From NCBI GenBank assembly GCA_960531495.1, contig OY482846.1, positions 51,660,152 to 51,724,151 of the forward strand: a stretch of 64,000 bases of DNA, given 5' to 3'. The first letter of the stretch is position 1. Every line of letters begins with the position of its first letter. The translations under genes and the position numbers were made by a program. Below, one piece after another: positions 14,201-25,552 of the stretch. Below the pieces are notes generated by a model. It made no database searches, was not told the DNA's origin, and saw nothing but the letters and a program-made list of their open reading frames with translations. The DNA is from Zeus faber (taxonomy: Eukaryota > Chordata > Actinopteri > Zeiformes > Zeidae).

Positions 14201-17200
14201 AGTCGGAGTCACTTAGAGGCAGTAGGAGACACTAGAGACACTTAGAGGCAGTAGGAGACACTTAAAGGCAGTAGGAGACACTAGAGACAGTCGGAGTCAC
14301 TTAGAGGCAGTAGGAGACACTTAAAGGCAGTAGGAGACACTAGAGACAGTCGGAGTCACTTAGAGGCAGTAGGAGACACTTAAAGGCAGTAGGAGACACT
14401 AGAGACAGTCGGAGTCACTTAGAGGCAGTAGGAGACACTAGAGACACTTAGAGGCAGTAGGAGACATTTAGACGCAGTAGGAGACACTAGAGACACTTAG
14501 AGGCAGTAGGAGACACTTAGAGGCAGTAGGAGTCACTACAGACACTTAGAGGCAGTAGGAGACACTTGGAGGCAGTAGGAGACACTAGAGACACATAGAG
14601 GCAGTAGGAGACACTAGAGACACTTAGAGGCAGTAGGAGTCACTACAGACACTTAGAGGCAGTAGGAGACACTTAGAGGTAGTAGGAGACACTAGGGACA
14701 GTCGGAGTCACTTAGAGGCAGTAGGAGACATTTAGAGGCAGTAGGAGACACTAGAGACACTTAGAGGCAGTAGGAGACACTTAGAGGCAGTAGGAGTCAC
14801 TACAGACACTTAGAGGCAGTAGGAGACACTTAGAGGCAGTAGGAGACACAAGAGACACAGAGGCAGTAGGAGACACTAGAGACACTTAGAGGCAGTAGGA
14901 GTCAATACAGACACTTAGAGGCAGTAGGAAACACTTAGAGGCAGTAGGAGACACTTAGAGGCAGTAGGAGTCACTACAGACACCTAAAGGCAGTAGGAGA
15001 CACTTAGAGGCAGTAGGAGACACTAGAGACACTTAGAGGCAGTAGGAGACACTAGAGACACATAGAGGCAGTAGGAGACACTAGAGACACTTAGAGGCAG
15101 TAGGAGACACTAGAGACACTTAGAGGCAGTAGGAGACACTACAGACACTTAGAGGCAGTAGGAGTCACTTAGAGGCAGTAGGAGTCACTACAGACACTTA
15201 GAGGCAGTGGGAGACATTTAGAGGCAGAAGGAGACACTAGACACTTAGAGGCAGTAGGAGTCACTTAGAGGCAGTAGGAGACACTTAGAGGCAGTAGGAG
15301 TCACTACAGACACTTAGAGGCAGTAGGAGACACTTAGAGGCAGTAGGAGACACTAGAGACACATAGAGGCAGTAGGACACACTAGAGACACATAGAGGCA
15401 GTAGGACACACTAGAGACACTTAGAGGCAGTAGGAGTCACTACAGACACTTAGAGGCAGTAGGAGACACTAGAGACACATAGAGCCAGTAGGAGACACTA
15501 GAGACACTTAGAGGCAGTAGGAGACACTTAGAGGCAGTAGGATACACTAGAGACACTTAGAGGCAGTAGGAGACACTTTGAGGCAGTAGGAGACACTACA
15601 GACACTTAGAGGCAGTAGGAGACACTAGAGACACTTATAGGCAGTAGGAGACACTTAGAGGCTATAGCAGTCACTTAGAGGCAGTAGGAGGCACTTATAG
15701 GCAGTGGGAGACATTTAGAGGCAGAAGGAGACACTAGAGACACTTAGAGGCAGTAGGAGACACTTAGAGGCAGTAGGAGACACTAGAGACACATAGAGGC
15801 AGTAGGAGACACTAGAGACACTTAGAGGCAGTAGGAGTCACTACAGACACTTAGAGGCAGTAGGAAACACTAGAGACACATAGAGGCAGTAGGAGACACT
15901 AGAGACACTTAGAGGCAGTAGGAGACACTTAGAGGCAGTAGGATACACTAGAGACACTTAGAGGCAGTAGGAGACACTTTGAGGCAGTAGGAGACACTAC
16001 AGACACTTAGAGGCAGTAGGAGACACTAGAGACACTTATAGGCAGTAGGAGACACTTAGAGGCTATAGCAGTCACTTAGAGGCAGTAGGAGGCACTTATA
16101 GGCAGTGGGAGACACTTAGAGGCGGTATGAGTCACTACAGACACTTAGAGGTAGTAGGAGACACTTAGAGGCAGTAGGAGACACTAGAGACACTTAGAGG
16201 CAGTAGGAGTCACTAGAGACACTTATAGGCAGTAGGAGACACTTAGAGGCAGTAGGAGTCACTACAGACACTTAGAGGCAGTAGGAGACACTTAGAGGCA
16301 GTAGGAGACACTAGAGACACTTAGAGGCAGTAGGAGACACTAGAGACATTTAGAGGCAGTAGGAGTCACTAGAGACACTTAGAGGCAGTAGGAGACACTT
16401 AGAGGCAGTAGGAGTCACTACAGACACTTAGAGGCAGTAGGAGACACTTAGAGGCAGTAGGAGACACTAGAGACACATAGAGGCAGTAGGATACACTAGA
16501 GACACTTAGAGGCAGTAGGAGACACTTTGAGGCAGTAGGAGACACTACAGACACTTAGAGGCAGTAGGAGACACTTAGAGGCAGTAGGAGACACTAGAGA
16601 CACTTATAGGCAGTAGGAGACACTTAGAGGCTATAGCAGTCACTTAGAGGCAGTAGGAGGCACTTAGAGGCAGTAGGAGACACTTATAGGCAGTGGGAGA
16701 CACTAGAGACACTTAGAGGCAGTAGGAGTCACTTAGAGGCAGTAGGAGACACTTAGAGGCAGTAGGAGACACTAGAGACACATAGAGGCAGTAGGAGACA
16801 CTTTGAGGCAGTAGGAGACACTTTGAGGCAGTAGGAGACACTAGAGACACTTAGAGGCAGTAGGAAACACTTAGAGGCAGTCGGAGACACTAGAGACACT
16901 TAGAGGCAGTAGGAAACACTTAGAGGCAGTCGGAGACACTAGAGACACTTAGAGGCAGTAGGAGACACTAGATACACTTAGAGGCAATAGGAGACACTTA
17001 GAGGCAGTAGGAGACACTAGTGACACTTAGAAGCAGTAGGAGACACTAGATACACTTAGAGGCAATAGGAGACACATAGAGGCAGTAGGAGACACTAGTG
17101 ACACTTAAGAGGCAGTAGGAGACACTAGAGACACTTAGAGGCAGTAGGAGACACTAGAGACACTTAGAGGCAGTCGGAGACACTAGTGACACATAGAGGC

Positions 17201-20200
17201 AGTAGGAGACACTTTGAGGCAGTAGGAGACACTAGAGACACTTAGAGGCAGTAGGAGACACTAGGAGACACTTAGAGGCAGTAGGAGACACTAGAGACAG
17301 TAGGAGACACTTTGAGGCAGTAGGAGACACTTAGAGGCAGTAGGAGACACTAGAGACACTTAGAGGCAGTAGGAGTCACTACAGACACTTAGAGGCAGTA
17401 GGAGACACTAGAGACAGTAGGAGTCACTTAGAGGCAGTAGGAGACACTTATAGGCAGTAGGAGACACTACAGACACTTAGAGGCAGTCGGAGACACTACA
17501 GACACTTAGAGGCAGTAGGAGACACTTAGAGGCAGTAGGAGACACTACAGACACTTAGAGGCAGTAGGAGACACTACAGACACTTAGAGGCAGTAGGAGA
17601 CACTTAGAGGCAGTAGGAGACACTAGAGACACTTAGAGGTAGTAGGAGACACACAAGAGGCAGTAGGAGACACTTAGAGGCAGTAGGAGACACTTAGAGG
17701 CAGTAGGAGACACTACAGACACTTAGAGGCAGTAGGAGACACTTAGAGGCAGTAGGAGACACTAGAGACACTTAGAGGCAGTAGGAGACACTTAGAGGCA
17801 GTAGGAGACACTAGAGACACTTAGAGGTAGTAGGAGACACACAAGAGGCAGTAGGAAATACTTAGAGGCAGTAGGAGACACTAGAGACACTTAGAAGCAG
17901 TAGGAGACACTAGAGACACTTAGAGGCAATAGGAGACACTTAGAGGCAGTAGGAGACACTAGTGACACTTAAGAGGCAGTAGGAGACACTAGAGACACTT
18001 AGAGGCAGTAGGAGACACTAGAGACACTTAGAGGCAGTCGGAGACACTAGTGACACTTAGAGGCAGTAGGAGACACTTTGAGGCAGTAGGAGACACTAGA
18101 GACACTTAGAGGCAGTAGGAGACACTAGGAGACACTTAGAGGCAGTAGGAGACACTAGAGACAGTAGGAGACACTTTGAGGCAGTAGGAGACACTTAGAG
18201 GCAGTAGGAGACACTAGAGACACTTAGAGGCAGTAGGAGTCACTACAGACACTTAGAGGCAGTAGGAGACACTAGAGACAGTAGGAGTCACTTAGAGGCA
18301 GTAGGAGACACTTATAGGCAGTAGGAGACACTACAGACACTTAGAGGCAGTCGGAGACACTACAGACACTTAGAGGCAGTAGGAGACACTTAGAGGCAGT
18401 AGGAGACACTACAGACACTTAGAGGCAGTAGGAGACACTACAGACACTTAGAGGCAGTAGGAGACACTTAGAGGCAGTAGGAGACACTAGAGACACTTAG
18501 AGGCAGTAGGAGACACTAGAGACACTTAGAGGTAGTAGGAGACACACAAGAGGCAGTAGGAGACACTTAGAGGCAGTAGGAGACACTTAGAGGCAGTAGG
18601 AGACACTACAGACACTTAGAGGCAGTAGGAGACACTAAGAGGCAGTAGGAGACACTAGAGACACTTAGAGGCAGTAGGAGACACTTAGAGGCAGTAGGAG
18701 ACACTAGAGACACTTAGAGGTAGTAGGAGACACACAAGAGGCAGTAGGAGACACTTAGAGGCAGTAGGAGACACTAGAGACACTTAGAAGCAGTAGGAGA
18801 CACTAGAGACACTTAGAGGCAATAGGAGACACTTAGAGGCAGTAGGAGACACTAGTGACACTTAAGAGTCAGTAGGAGACACTAGAGACACTTAGAGGCA
18901 GTAGGAGACACTAGAGACACTTAGAGGCAGTCGGAGACACTAGTGACACTTATACAGTTTCAGTACCACGTCGGTCGCAGCGTTTAGTCAAACTTCACCA
19001 CTGGAGGGCGCTCTAGCACCAGATAACATGCTTTTAAGGTCCCAGTGCTGAAGAGTCCCACAGTCCACCTTGTCCTCAGAAACACCTCCAACCCAGTGGT
19101 TCTCCACCTCCTCCACCTCCAGGAGCCTCGCATTCATCTGATCAGATTCAGTCTCTGGGATCAATCCATCTGATTCGATTTTTAATGATTAGATTTAGGA
19201 TCCAAACAGTCCTTACTGGACGCTCTGTCATTTCAATGAAATAACAGAGACGTTTAACGATTTCTCATTTTGCTGTGGACCCCTGGAGGGTCCCCGGACC
19301 CCGCGTTGAGAACCACTACTCCAACACAGCCCACCACTGCTCAAACCGCCCAGACGCCGGACGAGAGCGGCGTGGGAAACAAGGTGCATTGTGGGAGGGT
19401 TAACATTTCATACTGGACTCACTTGGGGTAGTTTGTGCAGTACTGCGTGTAGATCACAAAGTACTCGCTCTGAAAACAGAAACAATAATCAATCAATTCA
19501 TCAATCAAATCAATACAGGAAGCCAGGCCCGAGTCCAGCTGCACGCACCTTCATGACGAAGCAGCGAGCGACGGCCACCGGGTCGTTGTCGCACTGATCC
19601 AGGGTCTGCAGCAGCTCACTGGGGGCGGAGCCGGAGGGTGGGGCCAGGGGGCGTGGCCAGAGGAGAGAGGGCGGGACCAGACGGTTCAACGTGCATCTTG
19701 TTCCAACAAAACCACAACATGGTGCTGCAGCAAGGCCCCGCCCAGAGCACACCCCCCTCCCTCCATCTATCCCTTCCTTCCTCCCTCCCTCCCTCCCTCC
19801 CTCCTTTACTTACTCCCTCCCTCCCTCCCTCCCTTTCTTCCTTCATTACTCCCTCCCTTCCTCCCTCCCTCCCTCCCTTCCTTCATTACTCCCTCCCTCC
19901 CTTTTTTCCTTCATTACTCCCTCCCTTCCTCCCTCCCTCCCTCCATTACTTACTCCCTCCCTCCCTTCCTTCATTACTCCCTCCCTTCCTCCCTCCCTCC
20001 CTCCCTTCCTCCCTCCCTCCCTCCCTTCCTTCATTACTCCCTCCCTCCCTTTTTTCCTTCATTACTCCCTCCCTTCCTCCCTCCCTCCCTCCATTACTTA
20101 CTCCCTCCCTCCCTTCCTTCATTACTCCCTCCCTTCCTCCCTCCATTACTTCCTCCCTCCCTCCATTACTTCCTCCCTCCCTCCCTTCCTCCCTCCCTCC

Positions 20201-21413
20201 CTTCCTCCCTTCCTTCATTACTCCCTCCCTCCCTTCCTCTCTCTCTCTCTCACCTGTTGAACTCGTAGATGTCCTCAATGTTCCCAAACAGAGCACAGAC
20301 CAACTCTGGTCTGATGCAAAGATCAGCCTGATCGATGATGTGGGCCAGGTAGTCCTGAGGGAGGAGGGAGGAGAAAGGAGGGAGGGATGGAAGGAGGGAG
20401 TGAGAAGAACAGAATACGTTGAGTGAGGAGGGGACGTTACAAACCCTGGATACTTCCTGTCAGTGGATGTCTCCACTAGGGGGAGCGTGAGCGTTCTGCT
20501 TGCCTACAGAGTGAGTGCTGGGAATGCTCCCACCTACTTAAATGCTCTTGTAAGAGCACGTTACTCCCCGGATGCTGCGCTCAGAGCGTGGCCTGAGCGT
20601 GGCCTGGCTCTGCCCGCTGCAAAACCACGGCAATCCAGGTTATTCTCATTTGTAGTTCCACGTTGATGGAACGAGCTGCCAAAAACCACCAGAGCAGGGA
20701 CCTCCCTCTCTGTCTTTAAGAAGCACCTCAAGACCCAGCTCTTCAGAGAGCACCTCCTGTCCTAACTTACAATTACTTAGCACTACTTAGCAGTATTTAT
20801 TTATTGTTACAATTATGTTTCTGTCGCAATGTAGCTTGAATGTTATTCTCCATTGTAAGTAGCTTTGGATAAAAGCGTCTGATAAATGACTAAATGTAAA
20901 TGTTCTGCTGCTGCGTTCCATGAACCTGGGAAATCTGAGTTTCCGACATTTCAAAAACAAAGTTGTGTCACCTCTTCTGGAAAAGCAGGAGGCTGCACTC
21001 AAAGTGGTTTTTGTCAGACTGGGAATCCTACATCCCAGTTAAAACAACTATTCAATAAAAAACCTGCAAAGGGAACTTTGATCATGTCCCGCCACGTTGC
21101 CAGGAACAGCTTTGTTATCCAGAGCGATCCGCCCCGTTGCACGTTCCCAGGCAGGAGCTGTGACCGGTGTCGTCGTGTTTCTATCTACGTCCTGATCCGT
21201 CAGCATCACATCCTGTTACATAAGCAGCTGATCAGCAGCTCAGGACACTTTAAGGTGATTAGATGATCAGACCAAAGCAGCGGAGAACAGATAAAAGTGT
21301 CAAGATGAGATTCATCGTCTTTCAGTCGCATCGATCTGTGATCCACACTATGAGGTTTACACCACAACACATGAGGCTTCACCACGACACAGACTTTTAG
21401 ATATATATACACA

Positions 21414-21451
<38 letters not shown>

Positions 21452-21501
21452 TGTGTATATATACACATTTATACACACACATTTTACATTTTATATACAC
21501 A

Positions 21502-21555
<54 letters not shown>

Positions 21556-24500
21556 CATATATACATATATACACACACACACACATATATATACACATAT
21601 ATATACATATACAGTGGGACAAAAAAGTATTTAGTCAGCCACCAATTGTGCAAGTTCTCCCACTTAAAAAGATGAGAGAGGCCTGTAATTTTCATCATAG
21701 GTTCACTTCGACTATGAGAGACCAAATGGGGGGAAAGAATCCAGGAAATCACATTGTAGGATTTTTAATGAATTAATTGGTAAATTCCTCGGTAAAATAA
21801 GTATTCGGTCACCTACAAACAAGCAAGATTTCTGGCTTTCACAGACCTGTAACTTTTTCTTGAAGAGGCTCCTCTGTCCTCCACTCGTTACCAGTATTAA
21901 TGGCACCTGTTTGAACTCGTTATCAGTATAAAAGACACCTGTCCACAACCTCAAACAGTCACACTCCAAACTCCACTATGGCCAAGACCAAAGAGCTGTC
22001 AAAGGACACCAGAAACAAAATTGTAGACCTGCACCAGGCTGGGAAGACTGAATCTGCAATAGGTAAGCAGCTTGTTGTGAAGAAATCAACTGTGGGAGCA
22101 ATTATTAGAAAATGGAAGACATACAAGACCACTGATAATCTCCCTCCATCTGGGGCTCCACGCCAGATCTCACCCCGTGGGGTCAAAATGATCACAAGAA
22201 CGGTGAGCAAACATCCCAGAACCACACGGGGGGACCTAGTGAATGACCTGCAGAGAGCTGGGACCAAAGTAACAAAGGCTACCATCAGTAACACACTACG
22301 CCGCCAGGGACTCAAATCCTGCAGTGCCAGACGTGTCCCCCTGCTTAAGCCAGTACATGTCCAGGCCCGTCTGAAGTTTGCTAGAGAGCATTTGGATGAT
22401 CCAGAAGAGGATTGGGAGAATGTTATATGGTCAGATGAAACCAAAATAAAACTTTTTGGTAAAAACTCAACTTGTCGTGTTTGGAGGAGAAAGAAAGCTG
22501 AGTTGCATCCCAAACACACCGCCCGGGCAACGAAGGAGTGGCTTCGTAAGAAGCATTTCAAGGTCCTGGAGTGGCCTAGCTAGTCTCCCGATCTCAACCC
22601 CATAGAAAATCTTTGGAGGGAGTTGAAAGTCTGTGTTGCCCAGCGACAGCCCCAAAACATCACTGCTCTAGAGGAGATCTGCATGGAAGAATGGGCCAAA
22701 ATACCAGCAACAGTGTGTGAAAACCTTGTGAAGACTTACAGGAAACGTTTGACCTCTGTCATTGCAAACAAAGGGTATATAACAAAGTATTGAGATGAAC
22801 TTTTGTTATTGACCAAATACTTATTTTCCACAATAATTTGCAAATAAATTCTTTAAAAAATCAGACAATGTGATTATCTGGATTTTTTTTTCTCATTTTG
22901 TCTCTCATAGTTGAGGTATAACTATGATGAAAATAACAGGCCTCTCTCATCTTTTTAAGTGGGAGAACTTGCACAATTGGTGGCTGACTAAATACTTTTT
23001 GGCCCCACTGTATACACATATATACACATATATATATATATACACACATATATATCTATATACACATATATACACATATATATAAAAATATATACTATAT
23101 CTAACCCTATACTCACACACACACTATAGGGCTTAATAAAGTATTATCTTATCACACACACAGTTATTCTGGCTTCGTGTGCTACCAGGATTAACCCTTC
23201 AGACTGACAACCAAACTGTCTGTCTCTCTATCTCTGTCTGACTGTCTGTCTGTCTCTCTGACTGAAGCTGATTTGCAGAGTTTGTTTGTTTGCAAAGATG
23301 CCTTTTATCAAGGAACAGGACATCCCATAATTCCATGAGGTCGTGAGAAAGTCGTCCAGCTGTCCAGATGGACTAACGTTACCATGGCAACCAGAGGGAC
23401 CCTAGCTCTGTTAGGTCAGTATTCCAGGAAGGTTCTACATATTTGTACTTTTTATTACTATTTAATGACTTTCAAGGCCCAGTGTTTGTAAACAATGAAT
23501 CACAGAGCTTTTTAAGGTCTTAAGCCCCGCCCCCAAGGAGGCCCGCCCCCAAGGAGCCCCACCCACCTACCTCCACTATCATGCGCAGGTCCCTGACGTA
23601 CATGCGCTCCGTCTCGATGATCTCCATGACGACGCGGTCCAGGTAGCTGAGCTGGGGGTTGGGGGCCATGGCCCTGGCTGGGCGGTGCAGCGACACCCCC
23701 GCCTGGCGGTGCAGCGACGACCCCTCCTGGAGGCGGAGCGACGCCGAGCCCTGGAGGCGGGGCGACGTGCCACTCTGGCTCCGCCCACCCCGCTGCCCTG
23801 CGTCCAGGTGTGTCTGAAGCTGCTCACCAGCGTCACCTGGAGCCAACACTGGAGAGATGAGGTAGGTACGGCTTTCACCTTTAAATGATGAACACACACA
23901 CACACACACACATACATATACACTATATACAGTGGGGCAAAAAAGTATTTAGTCAGCCACCAATTGTGCAAGTTCTCCCACTTAAAAAGATGAGAGAGGC
24001 CTGTAATTTTCACCAAAGGTACACTTCGACTATGAGAGACGGAATGGGGGGAAAGAATCCAGGAAATCACATTGTAGGATTTTTAATGAATTAATTGGTA
24101 AATTCCTCGGTAAAATAAGTATTTGGTCACCTACAAACAAGCAAGATTTCTGGCTTTCACAGACCTGCAACTTTTTCTTGAAGAGGCTCCTCTGTCCTCC
24201 ACTCTGTTTGAACTCGTTATCAGTATAAAAGACACCTGTCCACAACCTCAAACAGTCACACTCCAAACTCCACTATGGCCAAGACCAAAGAGCTGTCAAA
24301 GGACACCAGAAACAAAATTGTAGACCTGCACCAGGCTGGGAAGACTGAATCTGCAATAGCTAAGCAGCTTGTTGTGAAGAAATCAACTGTGGGAGCAATT
24401 ATTAGAAAATGGAAGACATACAAGACCACTGATAATCTCCCTCCATCTGGGGCTCCACGCAAGATCTCACCCCGTGGGGTCAAAATGATCACAAGAACGG

Positions 24501-25503
24501 TGAGAAAACATCCCAGAACCACACGGGGGGACCTAGTGAATGACCTGCAGAGAGCTGGGACCAAAGTAACAAAGGCTACCATCAGTAACACACTACGCCG
24601 CCAGGGACTCAAATCCTGCAGTGCCAGACGTGTCCCCCTGCTTAAGCCAGTACATGTCCAGGCCCGTCTGAAGTTTGCTAGAGAGCATTTGGATGATCCA
24701 GAAGAGGATTGGGAGAATGTCATATGGTCAGATGAAACCAAAATAGAACTTTTTGGTAAAAACTCAACTTGTCGTGTTTGGAGGAGAAAGAAAGCTGAGT
24801 TGCATCCAAAGAACACCATACCTACTGTGAAGCATGGGGGTGGAAACATCATGCTTTGGGGCTGTTTTTCTGCAAAGGGACCAGAAAGACTGATCCGTGT
24901 AAAGGAAAGAATGAATGGGGCCATGTATCGTGATTTTGAGTGAAAACCATCAGCAAGGGCATTGAAGATGAAACGTAGCTGGGTCTTTCAGCATGACCAT
25001 GATCCCAAACACACCGCCCACGCAACGAAGGAGTGGCTTCGTAAGAAGCATTTCAAGGTCCTGGAGTGGCCTAGCTAGTCTCCAGATCTCAACCCCATAG
25101 AAAATCTTTGGAGGGAGTTGAAAGTCCGTGTTGCCCAGCGACAGCCCCAAAACATCACTGCTCTAGAGCAGATCTGCATGGAGGAATGGGCCAAAATACA
25201 GTGTGTGAAAACCTTGTGAAGACTTACAGAAAACGTTTGACCTCTGTCATTGCAAACAAAGGGTAAATAACAAAGTATTGAGATGAACTTTTGTTATTGA
25301 CCAAATACTTATTTTCCACCATAATTTGCAAATAAATTCTTTAAAAATCAGACAATGTGATTTTCTGGGGTTTTTTTCTCATTCTGTCTCTCATAGTCGA
25401 GGTATAACTATGATGAAAATAACAGGCCTCTCTCATCTTTTTAAGTGGGAGAACTTGCACAATTGGTGGCTGACTAAATACTTTTTTGCCCCACTGTATA
25501 TAC

Positions 25504-25552
<49 letters not shown>

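Noticed and set aside
19638-20476. Leu/Pro/Ser-rich and Glu/Gly/Arg-rich frames over the CCCT array
   Set aside because: Repeat-driven, and interrupted by the genuine plekhg3 exon at 20254-20354 on the other strand.
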